From the NCBI GenBank assembly GCA_034509425.1, contig JAVTVJ010000118.1:2356001-2420000 (forward strand): 64,000 nt of DNA, given 5' to 3'. The stretch comes from Eopsaltria australis. Its lineage: Eukaryota > Chordata > Aves > Passeriformes > Petroicidae. The notes beneath the pieces are model-generated. The model did not search any database, was not told the DNA's origin, and worked only from the letters and a program-made list of their open reading frames with translations. Of the stretch, positions 27,073-39,864 are shown piece by piece; the stretch's first letter is position 1; each line of letters begins with the position of its first letter. Made by a program: the position numbers and the translations under genes.

Positions 27073-27465
27073 AATCCTTGAATACTTCCAGGGATGGGGC
27101 ACCTACAACTGCTCTACCTGTCCCAGTGCTTCACCACCCTCCTAGTAATGAATTTCTTCATAAGACCTAATCTAAAACTGTGCCCTTGAAGTTTAAAACT
27201 ATCACCTGTCACTATGTGTCCTTATAAAAAGTCCCTCTCCCTTCCTTTTATAAGCCTCCTTAAGGTACTGGAAGGCTGCAGTGAGGCCTCTCTTAAGTCT
27301 TCTCTTCTCCATGCAGAACAACCTCAACTTTTTCAGCCTGTCCTCACAGGAAAGGAGTTTCATCCCATTGATCATCTCCTTGACCCTCCTCTGCACCCAC
27401 TCTAAGAGGTCCACATGTTTCTTGTGTTGAGCATCTCACACCTAGATGCAGTACTCTTGGTGAAG
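27073..27465 (-). mobile_element. CR1 LINE fragment inverted against the preceding one
   Basis: Reading the minus strand from 27465, the element starts at the segment CACCAAGAGTACTGCATCTAGG, only a few tens of bases downstream of where the plus-strand piece ends in the CR1 order. It runs through a GAGGACAGGCTGAAAAAG motif to CCCTGGAAGTATTCAAGGATT. The last ~80 bases of a normal CR1 are missing at the junction. Confidence 0.88.
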
Positions 27466-29596
27466 CAACAGTGCGTTAACACAAGTAGATGGAAACATAA
27501 CATTTCCTTTCCTGTAATTTTCCTTTTACTGAGAAAGTTCTTGTTCAGTATCCCCCTCAGTGGATAATTCATTAGTGCTTATTCCCCATGGATGCCTCCT
27601 CTACTTCCAGATTAGATCACCAGTAAGACAGCGCTCTTTGTGATAGGACTGGCTGAATGTACTTCATTAAACCTTTTTGTTCCTGCAGGAGGAAAAGCAA
27701 ATCTTGGCTTAGTTGTATCAAAGCAGCACTGGTCTACATGCTGTATTTTGTTTTGTTCTGACTGCTAACAGTGCTAAAATTCTTGTTAGTCTGAATGAAT
27801 CCATGAATGAATGTTTCTGTCCTGCTCTTAAAATACACACCTTCAAACATGTCATATTCTCAATTTTTCTTCAAAAATCAGAAAAAGAACTCAGACCACC
27901 TGGGGATAACATCAGAACCAGAAAAGGTGTTGAAAATGTAATGGAGAGAGGGGAAAAAACGTAAATATATAGAAAATCTGACTCTTTCTAGTAGACATAA
28001 AAAGTAGGATTTGTTACTACTATATCTGCATTTTTTAAATAACTCTTCCATCCCAACAGACGAGACACTTCTACTTTTTCAATTTCAAGCCCTCATTGCT
28101 TCCTTTAAATACTTAAGACACACAGCTCACAATTCATAATTTTATTTCCTTTCTATAGAACCCTTTTTCTCCCCCTCTTAAAGAACATTTTTGTAAGCAC
28201 AGAGAAAAAAAAGACATTTCTCATCTAGTACAGATTATACTCATTACTAAACCCTCTCATCCACAAAACATTGGAGTCCAGTATACAGATCTACTTCTGT
28301 TTTAGAAGTGTTCCATTAACAATTCAGTCTGCCACTCATTGCAGAACTGTGAGGTCCCTAATCATTCCTAAATGATCTAAAGATTTAGTAAAGCCCTATA
28401 TGAACCCACACCTTCTTTCTGTGACCTTCTTGTTCAAAAGTTATTATCAGAGGTCTGAGAGAAAAGGCGTGAAGATCCAGAAGAGTTGTTACAGCTTGTA
28501 AGTTACGACATTTTTTAATATACGTTCACTTATATATTATATGTATACAGAGAAACACAAACTCTTCTCTAATTTTTATTTTGCTGTAAACTATAAGGAA
28601 TATTTCTGTAGGATTCATAAAAACACTTGATTTCAGAACTGTAACTTCAGTACAACACGACAACCGCTAGATCTTAAGACCTAGTGATATATGGAAAAAC
28701 TCTAAACCACAGTCTCCTAGAGTAGATAACAAAAAATTTGAATAGGTATTGCAACCGTGTTTCAAGGATTAAAATAGAATAGATAAAGAGAAAATTTACA
28801 ATTTATTAACTATTACCATAAAATTTTGAAAATTATGCTTATGCAATCTATGACTGGTAAAACTAGGCAAGAAAATTCTTCAAATTCACCTTCATCATAG
28901 CTTTTAAATAAATCATGTCTGTATTTAAATACTGCTTTCCAGAAACTAGATTTTATTAGACTTTTAAAAAATGTTATTATTAATTATGATCAGCTATAGA
29001 AATTTCTCAGAGAAGTATTCTGTATCACAGAGTGTTGTTAACTTCTGATACGCTACAAAGCAGACTCTGGCATTTTGCAAAACTGGATTTTCTGTGTAGC
29101 TGGTCATTGAAGGGCATGCTGAAGATGCATGAGTGACAGCCACACTGAATTTAACATGAAATAATTAGCATCCATTTGACTTTCAAATACATTGTAATAC
29201 CAAGAGACCATTCTGATAGGTTTACGATATATAAACACACTTCCTCTCAGGAAAAAGCAATTAGAATTAACATACACAGAGCTGACCTGCCCACTTACAA
29301 ATAGGGTAAGCAACTAAAGTACTACCAGTTTTCACACACCAGATCTGACACTTGCAATTGCACACATTCTTCTCCAGTGCCATTTTTGGGCACTGAATTT
29401 TGTATTTGCTCTCTTTCAGTCTATTAAGGAATAAACAAAAATTGTAATATGCATGCACTGGACTAAGGAAGATAAAATACAGTATCGTCTCTCCAAAAAT
29501 CAGACCAAAGCAAGTACAACAGCACATAGCTATGCATTATGAAGAAACTGTAAGACTTTAAAAATAAAAAATTCTAATTTGAATCATACAGAATCA
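27466..29596. other. STS intron 4, middle part without recognised features
   Basis: AT-rich sequence; no exon, RNA gene or repeat family recognised. Confidence 0.6.
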
Positions 29597-30155
29597 CAGC
29601 CAAAGTCTGCCATCCAGCAATCCAAGGTAGTAGTTCTGAAGACCCCTCTCTTTATTTTGCTAGGAACCAAAAACTCTATCATTTTATGATCCCAGTGACC
29701 AAACAGCCTCCAGCCATCACAGCACCCACCAGTGTTTGTCTGTTCACAGAAAGCAGGTCCAGCAGGGCCCCTGCCCAGATTGGTTCACTCACCAGCTGTG
29801 TCAGGAATTTGTCTTCCACACACTCCAAGAACCACTTACACAGTTTCCTGTCCACTGCGCTGTATTTCTACCTCTGGTAAACTGAAGTCTCCCTCATGAA
29901 CAAAGGTGAGGAATTGTGAGACTTCTCCCAGCTGCTTACAAAATATTTCGTCTTCCTCTTCACTCTGTCTGGGTGGTCCATATTATACTCCCACCATGGT
30001 GTCTACCTTGTTGGCTTATCTCCTGATTCTTACCCACAAACACTCAAACCTATCACTGCCATCATTAAGCTCTGGCTAATCAAAACACTCCTTAACATAC
30101 AGGTCTATCCCACTGCTTCTCCTTCTTTGCCTATTTCTTCTGAAGAATTTGATGT
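29597..30155 (-). mobile_element. CR1 LINE ORF2 endonuclease-region fragment
   Basis: Translation of the minus strand, with frame breaks, gives the APE-type endonuclease part of CR1 ORF2: a LGEVSQ-like stretch after a DEEADEIF-like one (around 29910-29960), a NRQTLVG/HSDHE-like region, and RGVFRTTTLD with ADFG near the left end. This region lies far upstream of the 3' tail that most CR1 copies retain. The frame is broken, so it is inactive. Confidence 0.75.
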
Positions 30156-32450
30156 TTATACAAGGTAAGAAGTCACAAAACTGAAAATGACTGAGAAACA
30201 GCTAGAAAAGAGAAGGTCTGGAAGTCCATCACCTGAACTCCGAAGAACTTATAGAGGTAATAAAGGCAATAGGTATAATAAACTTGCATAGATAAACATT
30301 GGAAAATTAATATATATTTATATACATTGTATATAAATATAGCATAAAAATGCTTTACAGGAAATTACAGTGCTGTTGAAGATTGGAGGTTCATCATATA
30401 TTTATTGTAAAGATATTTAACCAGTTAAAAGAAACATGATATCTGATGATTTTTAGTTTGATGATGAAGTGTGTATTCAGAACCAGTTAAGGTGAAAGCT
30501 TGAATTCTTTAACTTCAGGATTGTTTGCACTCTGGTATAATTGTGCACAAATATTACCAGTGTACATGACTGAGTTTGCTACTTAATAGATCAGCTAAAG
30601 AAAGGGAGACTGTGTGATAAAGTCAGTGTTCAAACATGTGGCTAAAGAGCTGCAAGAACTGGAATGACAAGAGTACTGTCAAGCACTGTGACTTCCAAAA
30701 ACCTTGTGGCTCTTCACTTCTGCAACCTGGTTGCCTCTTGGTGGCCATTCACCTACAAATGGACAAAGTCAATACATTACTCACAAAAGCAACGGTCTAC
30801 TGGTGCTCTGGAGTTGGTAAGCATGAATTCTGTCATGTCAGAACTAGTGTGTCAAAGCAAATACTTATTTTGTTGCTCACACTAATAAATGGGACAGATC
30901 AGTTCAGTGAATATTAATCTGATTACTCATATCCCCAGGAGTAAGGTTTATGGTCATATACTTTGCATGTATATTCATTAAAGGGCACAGTTAAGACTGC
31001 TCAAATGCCCTAATTGCTTCTCAATACCTGAACATGCTTGGATATTCTCTAATATAACACTGACTATGAAGAGTCTGGGTTATAATTCTCACTGTAATTG
31101 CAGCACTCCTGTAACAAAGTTTGTTGTAAATTACGAATATGTGCTATTAACCTTGACTTCAGTTTAACATCACTGTTAAAACAACATCACTGTCTGAAAA
31201 CTACACTGATATTTGGGGCCAAGTGCCTAGATGATGTAAAGCCACTTGCCTCCAGCTGGGTCAACAAAGCTATGCTGACTTAGATGATGCATTATTTTGC
31301 CAGCTCTAAACACTGGAGTCAAACAGCAACACTAATCTACACGGGAACTCTGTGCCCATTACACATATTAATACAGCTGAAAGAGGTACTAGTTTTCTAC
31401 CATCAACTTCCATCTTGAACTCACCTAATCTGAGGCAACCATTTTATCATCATGGCATTGAAATCAGTGAAACATTCATAGACACCCCAGTCAGTCTCAC
31501 TACAGGCACTTTATATACTTGTAAATAACGGAAGAATATACCAACAAATAGTTAATGTACTCGAGAGTCTTTTAAAATCAAAAAACGCTTGGTCACTAAG
31601 CAAGTAATCTCTCAACAATTTTCAAATGTGTTTGTAATAACAAAGTACTTCACTGTTAAATTAGTTACAATGTATCTGAGAAGGCTTTTTTTATATCTAT
31701 CCCTATCACCAAGAGGAAATAAAGATTATTTAGTTAATTTAGAAATACTTATGAGAATATTGATTTTTGGTAAGACTTACTCATTTCAGGAAATTTATTA
31801 TAAAACACATTTTTTCAGTATAATGTGTAGAAATGGCTACATCAAATATTCATAATGATAGAAATGATAAAAAATTGCAGCATGAGATCAAGATTTTAGA
31901 TAAACATTTTTCTTGCTAACAGCTAGAAGTAGCTGCTCTGTGCAGTCGTTAGGTATAGAAAATTCAGCCGCAGATTCTTGGCACATGTTTTCACCCAGCA
32001 ATGACACCATATGCATGTATTCACAGAAAATAATGCTACATACTTTAAAGAATTCAGGGATGTAGAATAGAAATTCAGGATAATAGCAATTCTGTATCTT
32101 AGAATATGATTTTACTTTGATTTAGTATTTTTAAAAATGCTGCAAAAGTGTTGGAAAAGTGTTGTTTTAAAAATGCTGTCAAAAGTGGTGGAAAAAATAC
32201 ATACACATTTTTTTCCAGAAGTTAAACTGATTTAATATTTTTCCTCCAAATAGATTGGTTTATATTTTAAAAGGTACAAATATATACTTTTTTGACTTAA
32301 CCCCATTAAGAGCCCTGTGGTTACAATTATGGCAAAGTAGCTGACTTAGTAAAAATGAACCATGACTTAGGATGGTTTTGTACATCCAATGTTTAGGTGG
32401 CCCAATGTGACGGCTACTAAAAACATTGTTTTCAAAACACCCATTTGTTC
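30156..32450. other. STS intron 4, stretch with a short tandem repeat
   Basis: AT-rich intron with a TATA-rich patch near 30310-30345 and an imperfect 36-bp duplication at 32129-32196. No exon seen. Confidence 0.65.
32129..32196. repeat. Imperfect 36-bp tandem duplication
   Basis: Both units start TTTTAAAAATGCTG and continue AAAAGTG.TGGAAAA; the second starts at 32165 and carries one extra T and a T-to-G change. Confidence 0.8.
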
Positions 32451-33210
32451 CACAGAATCACAGAATACAGAATAGGTGAAGTTGGAAGGGACAACAGTGG
32501 GATCATCTGGTCTAGCCTCCCTGTTCAAGCAGGGTAATCCCAGAGCACATGGCACAGGATTATGTGCAGACAGTTCTTAAATATCTCCAGCAAGGGAGAC
32601 TCCAAAACCTCTCTGGGCAACTGTTTCAGGGCACTGTCACTCACACAGTAAAGAAGTTCCTCCTCGTATTCAGGTGGAACTTCCTGTGCATCAGTTTCTG
32701 CCCACTTTCTCTTGTCCTGTTGCTTGGCATAACCGAGAAGAGTCTGGTTCCATCCTCTTGACACCCTCCCTTCAGATACTTATGTACAGCGATGAGGTCC
32801 GCTTTCAGTTTTCTCTTTTTGAGGTTGAACAGGCCCAGCTACCTCAGCCTTTCCTCTAAAGAGAGATGCTCCAGTCCCTAAATCAACTTTATTGCCCTCT
32901 GCTGGACCTGCTCAAATAGCTCCATGTCTCTTGTCCTCAGGATTTGAGAACTGGACAGAGCACTCCAGATGTGCCTCACCAGGGCTCAGCAGAGGGGCAG
33001 GATCACCTCCCTGCTGGAAATGCTCTTCCTAATGCCCCCCAGGATCCCACTGGCCTTCTTGGCCACAAGGACACACTGCTGGCTCAGGGACAGATGGTTG
33101 TCCACCAGCACCCCCAGGTCCTTCTCCACAGAGCTGCTTTCCAGCAGGTCACTCCCAGCCTGTCCTGGTGCCTGGGGTTATTTTGTCCCAGATGCAGAAG
33201 CTAGCACCCT
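32451..33210 (-). mobile_element. CR1 LINE fragment in STS intron 4
   Basis: Starts with the CACAGAATCACAGAATAC tail, then TTGGAAGGGACAACAGTGGG and the antisense ORF2 tail through TTCTCCACAGAGCTGCTTTC to CAGATGCAGAAGCTAGCAC. At about 760 bases it is among the longer copies here and relatively well kept. Its 3' end type matches the copy at 19513. Same orientation as STS. Confidence 0.92.
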
Positions 33211-33733
33211 AATTTCTGAAAATCAAATATTTTCAAAATTACTGTCGCAAAAGTGGAGTAATCTAAAATGCCAGTATCTTAAAAAATTGGCCATGTGAAT
33301 GCCTTTTAATGGATGCATCAACTCAATGATGAAGAACATCTCCCTGTACCAGAAAAGTCATGGATTATGACTCTGCATTGTGCTCTCACAGAATTAAGTC
33401 ACACCACAAAAGATTTTTCACATTTCAAGTTACATGAAATTCTTAAGAATTAAAGTCCTAAAATCGTTGAAAGTTTTTAGGAAAAAAAATCTGGAGCATG
33501 TAAATATAAATGTTTTCCTTCTTATAGAGGAATTAATTACATATCTGATAGGAGGAAACCAAACAGTCATTCCTACCAAAAAGATTAACTTCAGTCATCT
33601 TTTAAAGGAAAAAAATTACGATCATATAAAATGACATATTCCTTGTGCTCACCAGCTCACATTTTTTCTAATTTTCAGAAGCACTGTCATTATTAAATGT
33701 CAACATTAACTTACAACACAGTTAGAAACCTAC
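33211..33733. other. STS intron 4, 5' end
   Basis: About 520 bases of AT-rich intron between the CR1 copy and the donor of exon D; nothing recognised. Confidence 0.6.
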
Positions 33734-34157
33734 CTTCCAATAAATTGCATGGCTTCTTTAGTCAGCCTCTGAGTAAGGTTCTCATAGGACAGCGGCTGCT
33801 GGATAATCTGATGGTCTCTCATTAAAAAGCAGTTTAGGTGTCGAAAATAATAGAAGAAAAAAATCAAAACCACAAGTGAAGTTGTGATTATTAACAGGAA
33901 GTAACCCAGTGCTTGGAAAGGTACTTTGAGAAGGCCAATGTACTGCACTATCACCAAAGACACAAGGGCAATTCCAGTGATTTGGACTGGGACAACAAGG
34001 GCTTTCTGAACCCCTTTTAAAAATACGCTGCCTTGGCCAGGTTTGCAGTCTCTCAAATTGGTCACGGGAAGGCCATAAAAGTAATCAAATCCATGACTGA
34101 GGGGGTGGTGACAGAAGTCATTACTGCTTTCACAGTTCATCCCAAGATGCCACTTTC
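33734..34157 (-). CDS. STS: STS coding exon D: catalytic KWHLG and transmembrane hairpin
   Basis: Largest exon visible, 424 bases; acceptor ttatag ends at 34158 and donor gtaggt starts at 33733. It begins by completing GKWHLG: Lys132 and His134 match human catalytic Lys134 and His136. Two hydrophobic stretches, about residues 184-206 and 212-235, form the antiparallel helix pair that anchors STS in the ER membrane and separates it from soluble sulfatases. After the hairpin come LNCF and RDHQIIQQPLSYENLTQRLT. Asn257 in NLT matches a known N-glycosylation site. Cysteines 139, 146, 168 and 240 are candidates for the disulfides known in the human structure. Confidence 0.96.
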
Positions 34158-37100
34158 CTATAAAGAGAGAAGGACAGGGAGTATTTTTATAGTTAAATCA
34201 TCAAACTTACTTTTAATGTGCGTTATTTCAAACATGAAACCATCACTATCTGACTGATATCCCCCTGCTCCCAGCATTTATTGTGTGGATCCCTATTTTC
34301 TATTTAAACTTTCCTTATGCCTTTAGCAAAGACTTTTCTTTTCATGTCTGCCTCTTCATCTCAGTTAGAAATAGTTTGGCATAGCTGCTGCTGAAGAACA
34401 TTAAATTTTGAGTGGGCTAGCAGGTCATTGAAGAGCAACAGAACTCTAACAGACAGTTAACTTTGGAAATAAGGCCTTTGTGCATGTCTAGTTGTCATAA
34501 GAAAATCCAATTTTATAGCAGCTACCGATTGAAGAGGAAGAATCAATATGGAATTACAAAATATCTTTTCTCAATTTTTTCCAGCAAATATTTTGACTAG
34601 TTTAAAAAGAAAAGACAAAAGAAAAAAAAAAAACCCAGTAATAACGAGGAAATAAGAATAGGGAAATTACTAAAGCGTTTATTATTTAAGTGGTTGCAAA
34701 ATCTCTGAAATTGCCAATATTCCTCAAAATACACACATATATAGTGAGGGTGATTATTTTGCATTTATATATATTTCATATATATAAATAAAAAACAAAC
34801 AACAGTAACAAGTAAATTGCTGTCAAATACTATCTCTCACAGCATTTTGTCCCACTAGGAAATCACTCTAATTCTGCAATAATGTTGGACACTGTCTGAC
34901 ACAAGAAACCACTGAGCCTGATTTGCATTATACTAATATAATCTATATTCATGCTGATTATGGTAAGTACCAAGATAATTCATTCCATGACTCAGGTACA
35001 ACCTCTTACCATATGCTTATGCATTGCTTAGAATAACAGACCTAATTGGTAGCTGTTATTTGAATCAAAATGTATAATTATTTTAAAAAATTCAAATTCA
35101 GTTAAGCCTATTGAGATAGATTATGGATAGAGCTATGCTCTTTGCTATCACCAAGAAAATGTATTGAGTATTTTAAAAAGCATGCTGGCCTTGACAAAAC
35201 AGATAACATTATATATTGCTGGACCAAACTTTATTTATTTTTCTGAATCAAACACCTAAACATGACCAGCATAATTCAGAGGTTGTGATTGTGAAAGAAA
35301 TACACAAGAAAATCTGCAAACTCAGTAGTCTTCATTCCCACAACTTAGCTTAAAGAAATTTGAAATATTTGTTTCAGAGACTTCAGAATACACATGGCAG
35401 AAAATGCAAAACAGAAAAAAAAAAAGCATATACAGAATTTTCCCCTTTTCCAAACCATCCCAGCTTTTAAACATCTGTAAGAGAGTCCTGATGCAAACAG
35501 TCCTGAACATCTCCTCCTGGGTCTACAGAAAAGCATATTCATCCTGCACTTCATCCTTCAGCTGTGACAAATGAGTACCAAATGAGTACCAAAGCAGTAC
35601 CAAAGAGGGTGAAGATGGGGATCAATTCTACTTTTTTGAAATTTAGGAAATGAGCAGGGTGTTCTTAATTCTCTTCCACAAATTAAAGAACTGAGGCATA
35701 GGATGAGAATGTCATATGCCAAAGTTCATCTCTCAGCAAAGGTGGAGAAAATGCAGAAATCTTGAATCTCAGTGCTTAGTTGAGTCCAGTTGTCCTCATA
35801 TGTCTCTTGGTGGTCTTAAGTTAAAAATAACTCCTGTATATCATCAAAGCAGGTATAAAACATTTTCAGGACTGCTAATGTGCCAGTTAAATGAAAGCCT
35901 CTACACCTTTCTCATTCTATCAGAACTTTTCACTGTCAGATGGCCCCTCACCTGAGGTGGTATTCTGCTTTTTGTGAGAAGAATGGTTCTTGACACTACT
36001 TTTGACATAGTTCAGTGAAAATTACTGTGGTAAATTATAAAAACACATAATACAAGAACAAAAAACAAGTTTCAGTACATGAACATCATCGTACTGAAAT
36101 TTCAGAAGTTATAAAGGTGCTATAGAGGGCTAAGTAAGGTTGGAACTCTGATGTTCATTCCCAGCATCCAAAGATGTAGATTTTTGAAAAGAAATGTTTC
36201 AATTTTTCTCTTAGGTTTGGGTGACTGTCTTAATGGAATAATAATAAAACCAGATGTGTAACAAAGTGAGCATGAAACAACTGTCATCAAGTTAGATAAG
36301 TGATTTAAAGGTAGGAGCTTAGAATCCTGATCATAAATGATCTTCAGTCTTTAATTTTAAATTTTTTGCTGTTATATGTCAATCTCAAAGCACATAAAAT
36401 TCAGTAAGAAAATATGAAAAAGAAACTCCAACAAATTAAATTTACCTTCAAGATCACTTATTATGATATTGAGGTTTTTTTAACTGGGCCTCAACTACAA
36501 GCCAGGAGAGAAAAATCTTGCTATAACAAATTAGGACAGGGAAAATATAGGTCCTATTTTTATCGAAAGGACTTTAGCAAGCACAACAAATTGTTCAACG
36601 TCAAGATGAACTTGGGCCTCAGAAAAAGATTTGTTGAGAAGAAACTTAAGCCAAACAAAGCAGAGATCAGGTTAGTGGGAAAAGCAACAGAAGCCCTGGT
36701 TCAAATTATATCGGCAGCTGTGATGGAATGACACAATTGCCATTCTCAAATGGCTGGGGAGGTAGAAGGTTTTGATAGATCCTGCCCTACTCTGAAAAAG
36801 CAAGTGATGACTGGATCCACAATACTTGTTTTGTTTCACTCCTTGTAACCCCTGCCTTGAGCTAGTGCTTGAACAGATTACTGTAATGTGCTTTACATTC
36901 AGGGCCCTTCTGAATCTGAGAGCAGTGCAAAATGCTCTCATGTCTTCGCCAAGTGATGCTTCATAGAATGGACACTTCACACAAGCATCATAAGCATTTT
37001 AGCAGATTCTACCAAGCTTTTGAGTGAAATTTAAGCCGTTAATTGTAAATTATGAGTACCATAACAATTTGAGACCTAGGCTTTTTTCCCTCTCCATCAG

Positions 37101-39741
37101 CCACAATTATGATTTCTGCATTGCAAAAGCAATGCAATGAAAGGCAATTGGAAGTGAGAGGCAAGTTGTATTCTGCCAAGAAACTTCACCTGAAACTCCA
37201 TTTTTCAGAATGCAGAATCCTGAGGACACTACAGAAATCCATGTTTCCCCTGTATTTTTCCCTCAGATAATGGAAAAGGGAGCAATACCAAGACTAATTT
37301 TTATATAATGATATATATTTTTTGAATGATTTTGTGCTTTTCCAATAAATTGCAAGATACAAGATGTGGAGTAAGATGCAAACAGAAATATTTTATGTTC
37401 TTATGGAAATATTTTTATTTGAAGTCCATAGCAAAAATTATAAAAGGTGTTTGTATATATGGTATTAACATGGATGGATTTTAAGCTGCTTTATGAATAA
37501 CTGTTGTATTAACTCCACCCCATAGACTCAGTCAACCTTACTACTGTGCTGTGTCCAAACATTACAATACTTCATTCTGGAAGAAATAAATACAAATTAT
37601 CAATTAATATTTTAGCTTTAGAGATAAGCGACATAGGTGGATTTTAAACTTCTCTGGATGCTGGACAACACACTGGATAGCAGTAGTGAGAAAAAATTAA
37701 CCTTTACTCAACGTAATTGAGTATAGCGGTAGTTAAAATAATATCTATCAAATTTAAGGGGAATTTTTGCATTATGAATAGCTATTTCCAACAAAACATA
37801 AGCATTTCTTCCCACTGGTGAAACATTATGTATTCTATGCATCTTCTTTTTTTTGATAGAACTTGGTTTTGTTGCAGATCTGATTGTGTGCTTTCCTGGC
37901 AGATCTATTGGTTGTCACCTTCTTTATGTCACAGGGGAAAACAATGAGGTAGAAAAGTGTATACATAAAGTAGATTTATAGCTAAAATATATTTTGGGAC
38001 ATATCAAACAAAAGGAAGCATATATTCAGAGGAAAAAGATTTTAAAAAGAAACAAAAATGCACCTAGGGAAGCAAAATAATGTCCTTAGAGAGCAGATTA
38101 GCAGAAAACCCAAAAATGGCACTGCAGGCTTGAAGAACAGAAGGCTTCAAATTACCCTTATGTCAATCCATCACTGGTGCAGAATTTGACAATTAATTGT
38201 TTGGGAACTGCTGAGTTGGATTTAACCAAGCAAAGACTCGCTGACCTAGACTAATATGATTGTGATAAGAATACCAGCAAAAGCAGAAAATGGACTGGTT
38301 GTGAATCAGACTGCCTATCTAGTCTTCAAATATACATAATTTTTCTTTCTGTCATTTACATATGCTTTATCCCTAATTTTAATGCACTTCTTGATTTTTG
38401 GAAACCTTCATTATGCTCTAAGGATATGGTAATATTACATTTCATGGTCTCATAGCTATCATTCAGGCCACTTGGAAGAACTATTCATTAAGCATCATGG
38501 AGACAACTTCTGGAGATCTAAGTGGCAAGCTGTCATGTTGCAGTGAAAGTAGTTAAAAAAAGAACATTAACTAGGTCAGCCCCAGAAAATAAGTTGTATT
38601 GATGTGCTTGTTATAAACAGAAAAAATCCAGTCTTTAATTGAATATGGAGCAATAGGAATTAAGTCCACAAGGAACATGACAAATTATGAATGGCTTTTT
38701 TGTACCATGGTTCCAATACACCTACACTAAATAAACTTCTGATAAGAATTTCCGGTTTTCTATTTTCATTTTTTTTCAGGACATCATAGTATTTTATGCT
38801 TTATAAGACTGGGGTATAGCTAAGTAGGATTTTTAGACACTTTTTGAACCGTGGCACAAATTATTAGCCCTGCTAAACAGCCTGGTTTTTTAAACAAAAA
38901 TTACTCTCAAAATTGCAAGTTTCTGTTTCATTTAAAAAACAAATTGCTTGCATCCTTCTCTAAATTAATTTAGTAATATTCCAGTATAACATTCTCTGCA
39001 CAACTATTCCCTGGCAATTCCAGTACAGAAACACACTATGTAATACAAGCTGAACTTCACAAGAATCTTCTAAAATGTAAGCAGTGTGGAATAAGTCAGT
39101 GGCCAAATTAAGAAAAATCTTTAATGTTATACTTTTATGATATTAATTCCAAATCTATTTAATATCCATCTAGTATGATCCCTTTTGCCCATCACCAGAT
39201 ATTTATGCTGCAATCAGTTGTCTGAACTATCTTTATAATGAGAAAGAAATACATTTTTATATTAAATATCTACCAAAGGATATGAAAAATTTCCTAGAAA
39301 TGCCCATTTCTGTCTGATGACTAAGACGGTAGCCCAGGTACAATGTTATTTACTTTATGGGAGTTTGAACACTGGTGAAATGAAAACCACCACTGTGCTG
39401 ACTTGTACCCCATGATCAATCCCTTATTGTCTCTCTGATGTAATCAAATTCCTAGTTATACTGAAAACTTTTCAAGAGCTTGACTAATTTTCAGTTTGTT
39501 CATCATGTTTCTTCAGTGCCTTGCAAAATGAGACTATAACTACACAGGTCAATTAGATATACTCACCTGACTAGTGTTTCACATAGGCACAGGAATGTGC
39601 TCAGCTTTGTTCGAGAAAAATAAATTCATTACGCTGTGGGGGATAAAAGCTTAATGCAGGCCCTTAATAGCTTATATGAGAAGCTAATGTTCTTTTCATT
39701 GAAATGAAAGAAAACAGTGTTGTGCATGTCTGCAATTTTAC
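34158..39741. other. STS intron 3 (5584 nt)
   Basis: Complete intron with GT-AG ends. No CR1 copy is recognisable in it. It holds an 11-bp unit in three copies at 35569-35601 (two exact AAATGAGTACC, then AAAGCAGTACC). The longest open frame, 36414-36731, is lysine-rich and resembles no family. Confidence 0.75.
35569..35601. repeat. Three-copy 11-bp tandem repeat
   Basis: AAATGAGTACC twice, then AAAGCAGTACC; the first two units are identical. Confidence 0.85.
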
Positions 39742-39864
39742 CTATTAGAGCTGTTGCATAACCTTTCTGCTTCAGGAGTTTGGAGAAAGTTATTTCTTCA
39801 GAAGGAAGTCCCCCAGAAGAGGCAGAAAATAAGAAGACACCAACTCGTGAGAAGGCAGCCATTC
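39742..39864 (-). CDS. STS: STS coding exon C: sulfatase domain after the active-site signature
   Basis: Acceptor tatttag ends at 39865 and donor gtaaaa starts at 39741. The 123 bases finish a Gly codon, encode 40 residues (Met91 to Ile130) and leave the first base of the Gly in GKWHLG, which is completed in the next exon. The segment [13 protein letters not shown], then [20 protein letters not shown], matches the STS core. The equivalent segment of ARSH differs clearly here, which favours STS. Neighbouring exons join in phase 1 on both sides. Confidence 0.95.

Noticed and set aside
32525..33298. Several overlapping frames of 60-109 codons on both strands
   Set aside because: All lie in the CR1 copy at 32451-33210 and reflect its GC-rich body.
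34033..34257. Plus-strand open frame
   Set aside because: Antisense shadow of STS exon D.
36414..36731. 105-codon lysine-rich frame in STS intron 3
   Set aside because: AT-rich composition explains the lysine bias; no family resemblance.
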